NCBI GenBank assembly: GCA_018139225.1
Contig: JAGSNX010000002.1
Span: 186,001 to 250,000 of the forward strand
Direction: 5' to 3'
DNA: 64,000 nt
Source of the DNA: Microvirga sp. SRT01
GTDB taxonomy: Bacteria; Pseudomonadota; Alphaproteobacteria; Sphingomonadales; Sphingomonadaceae
Positions 1-8,866 of the stretch are shown piece by piece. Each line of letters begins with the position of its first letter. Position 1 is the stretch's first letter. The notes under the pieces were generated by a model. The model searched no databases. It saw nothing but the letters and a program-made list of their open reading frames with translations, and was not told the origin of the DNA. The position numbers and the translations under genes were made by a program.

Positions 1-701
1 GCGACGCGGATTTCCGCCCGCAGGTGATGGAGCAGGTGCTGCGGACGCAGACCCAGGCCTATTACGCGCCCGCCAATCACGGCCATTTCGGCCTGTCGCT
101 GGGCAGCTACGCGCACTTTACGTCGCCGATACGTCGTTATGCCGATCTTGTCGTGCACCGCGCGCTGGTCGCCGCCTATGCGCTTGGACCTGGTGGCCTC
201 GCGCCCGCCGACGACGAGATGGAGCGGATCGGCGAGAATATCAGCCAACTGGAGCGGCGCGCGATGGAGGCGGAGCGCGACACGATCGACCGCTATGTCG
301 CGGCGTTCCTGTCGGAACGTGTCGGCGAGGAGGTGGAGGTGCGGATCACCGGCGTCCAGAATTACGGCTTCTTCGCGACGGTGGAGGGGATCGGCGGCGA
401 CGGCCTGATGCCCGTTCGCGATCTCGGCGGCGAGTATTTCCGCTTCGACGAGGCGGGCCGAACGCTGACCGGCGAGGACACCGGCGACCAATATGCGCTC
501 GGCCAGCGGCTGCGGCTGCGGCTGGCGGAGGCGAACCCGGTGTCGGGGGCCTTGCGGTTCGAACCGCCGGGCGGCCTCGGCGCGGCGCCGTCGCCGCGCG
601 GGCACCGCGGCGGTGGAGGCGGCAAGAGCGGTGGTCCGCGCCGGATCGTCAAGCGTGGCCGGCCGGCCAACATCCGGCACGACGGCAAGAAGCGGCGCTG
701 A
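1..701 (+). CDS. rnr: Ribonuclease R, C-terminal part (5' end outside window)
   Basis: Processive 3'-5' exoribonuclease of RNA turnover and quality control. Only the last ~232 codons are present; the frame is open from base 3 and the start lies upstream of the window. The end of the catalytic RNB domain is recognised by [16 protein letters not shown] (about residues 40-55 of the visible part). An S1 RNA-binding domain follows, with [20 protein letters not shown] near visible residue 110. The protein ends in a Gly/Arg/Lys-rich basic tail, usual for RNase R. Another RNB-S1 nuclease (RNase II) is less likely because of that tail. Identity is strong; the gene is cut by the window edge, not broken. 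Confidence 0.93.
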   Translation, partial: DADFRPQVMEQVLRTQTQAYYAPANHGHFGLSLGSYAHFTSPIRRYADLVVHRALVAAYALGPGGLAPADDEMERIGENISQLERRAMEAERDTIDRYVAAFLSERVGEEVEVRITGVQNYGFFATVEGIGGDGLMPVRDLGGEYFRFDEAGRTLTGEDTGDQYALGQRLRLRLAEANPVSGALRFEPPGGLGAAPSPRGHRGGGGGKSGGPRRIVKRGRPANIRHDGKKRR

Positions 702-722
702 CCGGAAGGTTCGGACACGACG

Positions 723-747
723 TCACGCCGGGCTTGTCCCGGCATGA
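723..747. repeat. Small GC-rich intergenic palindrome
   Basis: Two 10-base arms (723-732 and 738-747) around a 5-base loop, CCGGG-CTTGT-CCCGG at the core, with one mismatch in the outer arm. It lies just after rnr and has no T-run, so it looks like a dispersed intergenic palindrome rather than a terminator. Confidence 0.45.
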
Positions 748-827
748 CAGAATGCATGCGCGGCGTGGCCGGAGAACCTCATCTCGCCAATAAACCTTCA
801 TCAACTTCCGCCCGCTACACCGCCGCC

Positions 828-1130
828 ATGAGTCGCCGATCCGCCGCCCGCAAGATCATCGTCAGCCGCTTCGCCGCGGCGCGGGCGACCACTCCCGATA
901 CGGCTATGACGTTCGACGCCGGCGAAGACCCGGCACTCGCCCGCATGTTCGCGCGGCTCGCCCGCCACGGCGCGATCGTCAGCGCGGCGCCCGGGCTCTA
1001 TTATCTGGACTCGTCGCGCCTCGCCCGTTTTCGCACGATCGTCCGCCGCCGTGCCGCGGCGCTGGCAGCCGGTACGGGCGTCGTCGCCACCGCTCTTGCC
1101 GCGGCGGCAGCCTTCTCGATCGCCGAGTAA
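828..1130 (+). CDS. Small predicted membrane-anchored protein, unrecognised
   Basis: A 100-residue protein with no family I recognise. The ATG at 828 is preferred because the in-frame extension back to 744 runs through the intergenic palindrome and reads like noncoding sequence. The N-terminus is basic (MSRRSAARKIIVSRF). The middle contains an amphipathic stretch (LARMFARLARHG). The last ~27 residues form an Ala-rich hydrophobic helix preceded by FRTIVRRR, suggesting a single C-terminal membrane anchor with the basic side in the cytoplasm. It converges with the reductase gene, whose stop is 3 bases away. It could be a spurious frame, since high GC makes long open frames common. Confidence 0.45.
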   Translation: MSRRSAARKIIVSRFAAARATTPDTAMTFDAGEDPALARMFARLARHGAIVSAAPGLYYLDSSRLARFRTIVRRRAAALAAGTGVVATALAAAAAFSIAE

Positions 1131-1133
1131 CGG

Positions 1134-2288
1134 TCAGCAGGCGGTGAAGGTCAGCCCCGCCTTCTCCTGCAAGCGATCCCGCAACGTCGTGCCGAGCAGT
1201 GCTCCCGGCGTCCACACGCCGCCCTTCGCCTCGCCACCGACGAGGCACAGCGCCGTTTCCGCCAGCATCTTGCACGTCGATCCGTAGCCTGGATCGCGGT
1301 CGCCGGTGACGACCGCGTCCGCGCGCCCGCCGTCCGGCGTCAGCGCCGCGAACAGGATGTCGTAATGCCCGGCGTCGCGTTCCTCTTTCGACGGGCCTTC
1401 GCCGGGCTTGGGTCCCTTGTCGCCCGCGAACGGATTGAGCTTGCCCAGCGCCTCGGCCGCGGCTTTGCCGAGATCGCCGAGCCCCGCGACCATCATCTCG
1501 TCATAGACGAAATCGGTGCCGTAGGGATGGCCGAGCAGGAAGTTGGTGCGGTGCACGTTCTTGGTATTGATCGGGGCCATCACGAACGGCGCGACCCACG
1601 CGTTCAGCGTCGTATCAAATTCCGGGATCAGGCCGGTCGGCTGATGCGGGCCGGTGAAGCCGGGCGTCAGCGCGAAGGGGTTGGTCAGCAGCATGACCAG
1701 CGAGGGATCGCGCGCCGCCGCCGCCAGCGTCGCCTTCAAACTGGCGGCCGTGCCGCCGGAGAAGCCGCCCTGCATCCGCCGCACGCGCCCCTTCACGCGC
1801 GGTGCGACCCGGCCGAAGCGCGCCACCGCCGCCTCCTGCGCGGTCAACACGCCGAGATCGAAGGGGATCGAGTCGAACCCGCACGAGAACACGATGCGCG
1901 CGCCGGATGCCTTGGCCGCGTCCTGATGCGCGTCGATCATGTGGCGCATCCACGCCGGCTCGCCGCACAGGTCGACATAGGCTGTGCCGCCCGCCGCGCA
2001 CGCCGCGACCAGCGCCGATCCGTAAAGCTGGTAGGGGCCGACCGTGGTTACCACGACTTCGGTTCGTGCCGCGAGCGTGGACAGGCTGGCGGGGTCGTCC
2101 GCATCGGCGACGATCAGCGGCACGTCGGCGGGCACGCCGATCAGGTCGCGGACTTCCTCCAGCTTCGACAGGCTGCGTCCGGCCATCGCCCAGCGGCCAT
2201 GACCCGGATAGGTCGCGGCCAGATATCCCGCCACCAGCCGCCCGGTGAAGCCGGTCGCGCCGTACACGATCAGGTCGAAGTCGCGCAT
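1134..2288 (-). CDS. Saccharopine-dehydrogenase-like NAD(P)-binding reductase (trans-acting enoyl reductase family)
   Basis: A 384-residue protein with an N-terminal Rossmann fold: DLIVYGATGFTGRLVAGYL (residues 5-23) is the dinucleotide-binding loop of the saccharopine-dehydrogenase NADP-binding family. Length and the motifs GPYQLYG and CGFDSIPFD match the subgroup named after mycobacterial trans-acting enoyl reductase, which reduces polyketide or lipid double bonds. The true substrate in this organism is unknown and no polyketide genes are nearby. The ATG at 2288 begins directly at the Rossmann strand. It runs convergently to the small gene at 828 and divergently from the TfoX-like gene, so it is probably a single transcription unit. 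Confidence 0.8.
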   Translation of the reverse strand: MRDFDLIVYGATGFTGRLVAGYLAATYPGHGRWAMAGRSLSKLEEVRDLIGVPADVPLIVADADDPASLSTLAARTEVVVTTVGPYQLYGSALVAACAAGGTAYVDLCGEPAWMRHMIDAHQDAAKASGARIVFSCGFDSIPFDLGVLTAQEAAVARFGRVAPRVKGRVRRMQGGFSGGTAASLKATLAAAARDPSLVMLLTNPFALTPGFTGPHQPTGLIPEFDTTLNAWVAPFVMAPINTKNVHRTNFLLGHPYGTDFVYDEMMVAGLGDLGKAAAEALGKLNPFAGDKGPKPGEGPSKEERDAGHYDILFAALTPDGGRADAVVTGDRDPGYGSTCKMLAETALCLVGGEAKGGVWTPGALLGTTLRDRLQEKAGLTFTAC

Positions 2289-2385
2289 CGTTACGTCTCC
2301 TCAGGATTGCGAAAATGCCGCGTTCGTCGAAGCGCGGCAAGCGAAACGGATCGTCATGCCGGGTGCGATCTGCCAGACTGCGCGG

Positions 2386-2718
2386 ATGGCGTCCGATCGC
2401 AGAACCATCGACTTCATCGTCGACCAGATCGCTGCCGCGGGCGATGTCGTGGCGAAACCGATGTTCGGCGAGTACGGCATCTATTGCGACGGCAGGATGG
2501 TCGCTCTGGTCTGTGACGACCGCCTGTTCGTCAAGCAGACCGCGGGTGGCCGTGCGGTCGCGGGCGATGTCGACGAAGGTGCGCCCTATCCGGGCGCGAA
2601 GCCGTGCCTGTCGATCGATCAGGACCGCTGGGACGATCGCGACTGGCTGACCGACCTCATCCGCGTCTCCGCCGCCGAACTACCGTTGCCCAAGCCGCGC
2701 AAACGCAAGGGTGGGTGA
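2386..2718 (+). CDS. TfoX/Sxy N-terminal domain protein
   Basis: A 110-residue protein made of one TfoX N-terminal domain, the alpha/beta domain of the Sxy/TfoX competence regulators. Typical motifs are VAKPMFGEYGIYCDGRMVAL (residues ~20-39) and the later DDRLFVKQT and KPRKRKGG tail. Stand-alone copies of this domain are common in alphaproteobacteria and have no proven role; they do not imply natural competence. The ATG at 2386 gives the normal domain start; longer in-frame starts overlap the 5' end of the divergent reductase gene. The region between the two starts (2289-2385) should hold both promoters. Confidence 0.8.
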   Translation: MASDRRTIDFIVDQIAAAGDVVAKPMFGEYGIYCDGRMVALVCDDRLFVKQTAGGRAVAGDVDEGAPYPGAKPCLSIDQDRWDDRDWLTDLIRVSAAELPLPKPRKRKGG

Positions 2719-2842
2719 GGGGACTGACACTGGCAACGGGCGGGCAGTACGGCTGTGGGAGAGGCCCGACCTAGACCTCTCCTGAAAATGTGTCCGCCAA
2801 GCCATTATAATTCTGCTTTCCTTCGGACACGTACCCTCATGT

Positions 2843-2893
2843 GTCCCCGCGAAGGCGGGGACACAGTACTGGGCTCCCGCCTTCGCGGGAGCA
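2843..2893. repeat. Dispersed intergenic palindrome, family A
   Basis: CCCGCGAAGGCGGG (2846-2859) is repeated in inverted order as CCCGCCTTCGCGGG (2876-2889), joined by a spacer containing ACACAGTACTGGG. A related but diverged copy lies at about 50404-50456. It sits in the 283-bp gap between two converging genes (2719-3001), in which nothing else was seen. Confidence 0.6.
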
Positions 2894-3001
2894 CGTGGAT
2901 GCCGGGCGGGTCGCTGTCCCCACTTGAAAGGATAGGTCTCGGACCGCTCAGGGGTAACGCGAGGCCGGGCGGGATGATCGGACTTAGAGCCGACCTCGGC
3001 C

Positions 3002-4813
3002 TTACGCAGCCTCGTTGAATTGCAGACTCGCCAGCCGTGCATAGAGGCCGCCACGGCCGATCAGCGCGGCGTGGTTGCCCTGCTCGACGATCCGGCCCTC
3101 GTCCATCACCACGATCCGGTCGGCGGCGCGGACGGTGGCGAGGCGGTGGGCGATGACCAAGGTGGTGCGCGTCGCCATCAGCCGCTCCAGCGCCTCCTGC
3201 ACCAGCCGCTCGCTTTCCGCGTCGAGCGCGCTGGTCGCCTCGTCCAGCAGCAGGATCGGTGCATCGCGCAACAGCGCGCGGGCGATGGCGATCCGCTGGC
3301 GCTGGCCGCCCGACAGGCGTGCGCCGCCTTCGCCCAGGAACGTGTCGAGCCCTTCAGGCAGGCGGCGCAGGAAGTCGGCCGCGTTCGCCGCCTCCGCCGC
3401 CGTCCAGAGCGCCTCGTCGCCCGCCTCCCAATGACCATAGCGAAGGTTGTCGCGGGCAGACGCGCCGAAGATCACCGTCTCCTGCGGGACCATCGCGATA
3501 CGCGCGCGGACCGCGGCCGGATCGGCGTCCGGCAGAGCGACCCCGTCGATCGTGATGCGACCGCCCTGCGGATCGTAGAAGCGCTCGGCAAGCTGGAACA
3601 GCGTCGACTTGCCGGCGCCGGACGGGCCCACCACCGCGACCGTCTCCCCCGGCGCGATTGCCAGCGAAAAATCGTCCAGCGCCGCGACCTCCAGCCGCGT
3701 CGGGTAGCGGAACGCGACATGCTCGAACGCGAGCGCTCCGCGTGGCGGCTGCGGCAGGGCGACGGGGTTGGCGGGGGCCGCGATCTCCGCCGGTTCGCGC
3801 AGCAGTTGCGCCAGCCGCGACGCCGCACCCGCACCACGCAGCAGGTCGCCATACACTTCGGTCAGGGCGCTCGCCGCGCCCGCGACGATGCCGCCGGTCA
3901 GGACGAAGGCGGCGATCGATCCGCCGCTCAGACGGCCCGCCGCGACGTCGATCGCGCCCTCCCACAGCACCAGCGTGATCGATCCGAACACCAAAGCGAT
4001 CAACACCGCCGTCATGCCGGCGCGCAGCAGGATGCGCTGCCTCGCCGTCTCGAACGTCTCCGACACCGCCTTGCCGAAGCGGCCATGCTCGCGCGCCTCC
4101 TGCCCGAACGCCTGCACGACCTTCATCGCGCCCAGCGTTTCGGTCACCACCGCGCCGACCTCCGCCACCCGATCCTGCGACGTTCTCGACAGCGTCCTCA
4201 GGCGGCGGCCCAGCACGACCATCGGCCCGATCATCAGCGGTATCGCGATCATCAGCATTCCCGCCAGCTTGGGCGAGATCACGAACAGGTAGATCAGTCC
4301 GCCGATGCCGGTCAGCATGTTGCGGAGCGCGATCGACACCGTGCTCGACACGATGAACTCGATGATCGTCGTATCGGACGTCATGCGCGACGCGATCTCG
4401 GAAGGGCGGTTCACTTCGTAGAAGCGCGGCGCGAGGCGGAGCAGGTTGGCATGGACCGCGGTGCGGATGTCGGCGATCACGCGCTCGCCCAGCCATGATA
4501 CGAAGTAGAAGCGGATCGCGGTGCCGATCGCCAGCACGACGACGATCATCAGCAGATAGTGGAACGACGACGAGACATTGCCGCCCGCCGCGCCAGAGGC
4601 GACGCCGCCGAAGCCGCGATCGACCACACGCTTGAATCCGTACGGGATCGCGATCGTCGCCGCCGACGTGGTAAGCAGCGCCAGCGCCGCCACGACGATG
4701 TGCCCCGGATAGGCCGCGGCGCGGCTCCAGACCATCGACAGGTCGCTCAGTTGCCCGCGGGCAGGCGTGTCGGTGGGGGTAGGGGGCGGCGATCCGTCTG
4801 CGTCTCTGGCCAT
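3002..4813 (-). CDS. ABC transporter, fused permease and ATPase (MsbA/BmrA-like exporter)
   Basis: A 603-residue half-transporter that would act as a homodimer in the inner membrane, exporting lipids or hydrophobic compounds. An N-terminal six-helix membrane domain (about residues 35-330) is followed by an ATPase domain with Walker A GPSGAGKST (396-404), the signature LSGGQRQRIAIARAL (500-514), Walker B ILLLDEA (520-526) and the switch His in VIAHRLATVR (556). The N-terminal ~25 residues are Pro/Thr-rich and likely unstructured. Its substrate cannot be read from the sequence. It is transcribed alone, divergent from phaZ, with ~130 bp between the starts. Confidence 0.92.
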   Translation of the reverse strand: MARDADGSPPPTPTDTPARGQLSDLSMVWSRAAAYPGHIVVAALALLTTSAATIAIPYGFKRVVDRGFGGVASGAAGGNVSSSFHYLLMIVVVLAIGTAIRFYFVSWLGERVIADIRTAVHANLLRLAPRFYEVNRPSEIASRMTSDTTIIEFIVSSTVSIALRNMLTGIGGLIYLFVISPKLAGMLMIAIPLMIGPMVVLGRRLRTLSRTSQDRVAEVGAVVTETLGAMKVVQAFGQEAREHGRFGKAVSETFETARQRILLRAGMTAVLIALVFGSITLVLWEGAIDVAAGRLSGGSIAAFVLTGGIVAGAASALTEVYGDLLRGAGAASRLAQLLREPAEIAAPANPVALPQPPRGALAFEHVAFRYPTRLEVAALDDFSLAIAPGETVAVVGPSGAGKSTLFQLAERFYDPQGGRITIDGVALPDADPAAVRARIAMVPQETVIFGASARDNLRYGHWEAGDEALWTAAEAANAADFLRRLPEGLDTFLGEGGARLSGGQRQRIAIARALLRDAPILLLDEATSALDAESERLVQEALERLMATRTTLVIAHRLATVRAADRIVVMDEGRIVEQGNHAALIGRGGLYARLASLQFNEAA

Positions 4814-4944
4814 GATGCGCGCCTAGCAGTGTGGCGGCGGCGGCTCAATCGTCGCGGAATGGGACCATTGTCCGACAAGAACGTTGCAGATGCGAAGCTT
4901 TGCGTTACCGCTTGATCAACCTATGTTGGGGTAAAGGATACCCG

Positions 4945-6177
4945 ATGCTCTACGATGCCTATGAGATGCAGCGCTCGATGCTCGCCGGCGCCAGTGCGAT
5001 GGCGAATTTCGGTGCCGGGCTGCTCCAGAACCCCGCCAACCCGTTCTCTTACATGGGGGGCGGGTCGATCGTGGCCTCCGCGCTGGAGGTGTTCGCCCAT
5101 GCGGCCGCGCCCCGTGGGAAGCCGGCCTTCGGCCTCGACACGACCGTCGTCGACGGTCGCGAGGTCGCGGTGCACGAGGAGATCGTCGTTCGCAAGGCGT
5201 TTGGCCAGTTGAAGCGCTTCCGCCGTGAGGGCGTCGAGGGTGGTCCCAAGCTGCTGATCGTCGCGCCGATGTCGGGCCACTATGCCACGCTGCTGCGCGG
5301 CACGGTGGAGCGGATGCTGCCGTCCGCGGACGTGCACATCACCGACTGGCGCGATGCCAAGCTGGTGCCGACCTCGGCCGGCAAGTTCGACCTCGACGAT
5401 TATGTCGATTACCTGATCGAATTCCTGGAGGCGATGGGCGAGGACGGGTCGGGCCGCGCGCATATGCTGGCGGTCTGCCAGCCGTCCGTGCCCGCCTACG
5501 CTGCGATCGCGTTGATGAGCGCGGACAAGCATCCGCTGCGCCCGTTGACGCTGACGCTGATGGGCGGACCGGTCGACACGCGTGAGGCTCCGACCTCGGT
5601 CAACACGCTGGCGACGGAACGGCCGCACGCGTGGTTCCAGCAGAACGTGATCGTCAGCGTACCGATGACCTATCCGGGTGCCGGACGCCGGGTCTATCCG
5701 GGCTTTCTGCAGCTCGCGGGCTTCATGTCGATGAACCTCGGCAACCACATGACCAGCCATTTCGAGCTGTTCAAGCACCTGGTCCGCGGCGACGGCGAAA
5801 GCGCCGACGCCACCAAGGGCTTCTACGAGGAATATCGCTCGGTCTGCGACATGACGGCGGAGTTCTACCTCCAGACGATCGACGTCGTGTTCCAGACGCA
5901 CGCGCTGCCCAAGGGCGAGTATATCCACCGCGGTCGGCGCGTCGATCCGGCGGCGATCACCGACATCGGCCTATTGGCGATCGAGGGCGAGCGCGACGAC
6001 ATTTCCGGCATCGGTCAGACCAAGGCCGCGCTGACCTTGGCGACCGCGCTACCCGAGGACAAGAAGCGGTATCTGATGGCCGAGAGCGTCGGTCATTACG
6101 GCATCTTCAACGGCTCCAAATGGCGCACCCGCATCGCGCCGGTGGTCGAGGAATTCTGGGCCGCCAACGCCGCCTGA
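4945..6177 (+). CDS. phaZ: Intracellular polyhydroxyalkanoate depolymerase
   Basis: Hydrolyses stored polyhydroxybutyrate granules in the cytoplasm to release 3-hydroxybutyrate. The 410-residue length and the start MLYDAYEMQRSMLAGASAMA match the PhaZ1-type family. The lipase-box position reads AVCQPSVPA, so the nucleophile is Cys178, as is known for Ralstonia-type intracellular depolymerases, rather than Ser. The likely triad partners are Asp351 or Asp352 (EGERDDISG) and His384 (VGHYGIFNG). The ATG at 4945 is the conserved family start; the frame runs further upstream but without homology. A strong terminator follows at 6199. No phaC or phasin gene is in the window. Confidence 0.93.
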   Translation: MLYDAYEMQRSMLAGASAMANFGAGLLQNPANPFSYMGGGSIVASALEVFAHAAAPRGKPAFGLDTTVVDGREVAVHEEIVVRKAFGQLKRFRREGVEGGPKLLIVAPMSGHYATLLRGTVERMLPSADVHITDWRDAKLVPTSAGKFDLDDYVDYLIEFLEAMGEDGSGRAHMLAVCQPSVPAYAAIALMSADKHPLRPLTLTLMGGPVDTREAPTSVNTLATERPHAWFQQNVIVSVPMTYPGAGRRVYPGFLQLAGFMSMNLGNHMTSHFELFKHLVRGDGESADATKGFYEEYRSVCDMTAEFYLQTIDVVFQTHALPKGEYIHRGRRVDPAAITDIGLLAIEGERDDISGIGQTKAALTLATALPEDKKRYLMAESVGHYGIFNGSKWRTRIAPVVEEFWAANAA

Positions 6178-6198
6178 GGCTTGGTTCGACGAGCATGG

Positions 6199-6237
6199 AA
6201 AAGCCCCCGATCCGCGGAGGATCGGGGGCTTTTTCTT
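6199..6237 (+). terminator. Rho-independent terminator after phaZ
   Basis: AAGCCCCCGATCC (6201-6213) pairs perfectly with GGATCGGGGGCTT (6219-6231) around a short loop, followed by a T-rich tail; an A-run precedes it, so it may also stop transcription of the convergent gene on the minus strand. Confidence 0.9.
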
Positions 6238-6252
6238 GCGCAGACGGATCGA

Positions 6253-6735
6253 TCAGGCGATCGAGCCGACCTTCGCATGGCTGGAGGACTCACTGGCGTC
6301 GATGGTGCCGCCGAACAGCATCTTCAACTTGCCGGAAATAGCGACGTCGGTTTCCCAAAGCTCGGCCGATTCCACGTCGAATCGCAGCAGGGCGAGATTG
6401 GGGTCTTCCTTGCCCCCCGGGAACCAGGCCTCGACACTGTTGTCCCACAGCTTGTCGATCTGCGCGCGGTCGTTGTCCTGCGACACCGTGCCCGCGAGGC
6501 AGGCGAAGAAGTCGTGGCCCTTGCCGACGAACTGCACCATGCCCTTGCCGCCGCCCGCTGCGCGGTTATCCTTGCCCGCGAACACGAAGAGCGTGTTGGG
6601 CTGATCGTCGTCGAGGCGGACATACATCGGCTCGGAATGCTGGCCGTTTTCCAGCCCCAGCATGATGTACGGGCTCGCCTTTACCTTCGCGATGAACTTC
6701 TCCGCGATCTCCTGCGGGTTGTCGTGATCGGCCAT
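6253..6735 (-). CDS. Pyridoxamine 5'-phosphate oxidase-fold general stress protein
   Basis: A 160-residue split-barrel flavin-binding-fold protein of the general stress protein 26 group. The N-terminus (NPQEIAEKFIAKVKASPY) is followed by the strands of the barrel, with AGKDNRAAGG and a long FVGKGHDFFACLAG strand. Family members bind FMN, F420 or no cofactor; which applies here cannot be told, and the name does not imply vitamin B6 synthesis. The ATG at 6735 is preceded by a good purine-rich site (AAGGAGAGAG on the minus strand). It converges on phaZ and shares the terminator at 6199-6237. Confidence 0.85.
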   Translation of the reverse strand: MADHDNPQEIAEKFIAKVKASPYIMLGLENGQHSEPMYVRLDDDQPNTLFVFAGKDNRAAGGGKGMVQFVGKGHDFFACLAGTVSQDNDRAQIDKLWDNSVEAWFPGGKEDPNLALLRFDVESAELWETDVAISGKLKMLFGGTIDASESSSHAKVGSIA

Positions 6736-6860
6736 GACGCTCTCTCCTTGATGGGGTCAGGCCTGAGAACGAGGGGCGCGGGGGTTGGTTGCGCGAGGCA
6801 GACGTGGGGACCATGACGGCAGGCGGCGGCAATTCCGCCGTCACCGCAGAAAGGTCGAGT

Positions 6861-6953
6861 ATGCAACTCTCCGGTCTGTGCCTGATCCTGGGCGTGCTCT
6901 TCGCCTTTGCGACCCTGGTCGTGAAGATCATCGAAGTGTCGCGCAACAGGTAA
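6861..6953 (+). CDS. Predicted 30-residue single-span membrane peptide
   Basis: A short frame encoding MQLSGLCLILGVLFAFATLV plus a basic end (KIIEVSRNR). It is one hydrophobic helix of ~20 residues with positive charges after it, so a small inner-membrane peptide is plausible. GAAAGG lies about 8 bases before the ATG at 6861 and is a reasonable ribosome site. An in-frame ATG at 6813 would add 16 unstructured residues. It stands alone between the general stress gene and the thiolase. No family was recognised and it may not be translated. Confidence 0.4.
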   Translation: MQLSGLCLILGVLFAFATLVVKIIEVSRNR

Positions 6954-7109
6954 GGTGCCGGGAGGGGCTTGGGCTGACACTCAAGCCCCGAACGCATGGG
7001 GCCGAAGTGAATTGGGCTCCGGCTGCTGACACAACCGGAGCCCATACAGAACGGCGCGTATGCAAAACGCCGACGCGATACATACGCGCCGGACGTTACC
7101 CTTTCAACC

Positions 7110-8288
<1,179 letters not shown>

Positions 8289-8310
8289 ATGACGGGTCCT
8301 CAACAAGAAA

Positions 8311-8787
8311 TTAAACGAAGATCTGGCTGATCCATTCGGCGATCAGGGCGGGCTTCTCCTGCCCCTCGATCTCGACGGTGAATTCGGTGGTCTGCTGGAA
8401 TCGTCCGGGCTGCTTCTCGACGAACGACAGGAGCTTGAAATGCCCGCGGACCCGGCTGCCGGAGCGGACGGGGGTCAGGAAGCGGACGCGGTCGCCGCCG
8501 TAATTCACGCCCATCCGCACGTTCGCGAGCATCGGCGCGTCCGGCACGCTGGCGGCGAGCGCAGGCATCAGCGACAATGTCAGGAAACCGTGCGCGATTG
8601 TGCCGCCGAACGGCGTCGCAGCCGCGGCGACGGGATCGACATGGATGAACTGGCGGTCGCCGGTCGCCTCCGCAAAGGCGTCGATCATTGCCTGCGTGAC
8701 GGTGATCCAGTCGCTGACGGTGGTCGCGCCCACCCGCGCCTTCATCTCCTCGACGGTGACGGTCGCCACGCGATTTCCCCTCGACAT
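8311..8787 (-). CDS. MaoC-family enoyl-CoA hydratase/dehydratase
   Basis: A 158-residue single hot-dog-fold hydratase. The hydratase-2 pattern is present: [20 protein letters not shown] and [14 protein letters not shown], supplying the catalytic Asp/His pair (about Asp43 and His48). Such enzymes hydrate trans-2-enoyl-CoA to (R)-3-hydroxyacyl-CoA, and with phaZ nearby a link to polyester metabolism is possible but unproven. The ATG at 8787 ([20 protein letters not shown]) was chosen because the frame beyond it runs antisense through putA. It precedes the thiolase in an apparent operon and diverges from putA across 79 bp. Confidence 0.88.
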   Translation of the reverse strand: MSRGNRVATVTVEEMKARVGATTVSDWITVTQAMIDAFAEATGDRQFIHVDPVAAAATPFGGTIAHGFLTLSLMPALAASVPDAPMLANVRMGVNYGGDRVRFLTPVRSGSRVRGHFKLLSFVEKQPGRFQQTTEFTVEIEGQEKPALIAEWISQIFV

Positions 8788-8866
8788 GCTTTTGACGCTA
8801 AGCGCTTGGCATCCTGTAGTCGCGGGCGCCTGCCGACTGCAAGCCTTCAAGACCGGAACCACGAAT

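Noticed and set aside
3020..4498. 492-codon open frame on the plus strand opposite the ABC transporter
   Set aside because: Arg/His/Asp-rich shadow of the real gene, with no domain; the minus-strand frame has all Walker motifs.
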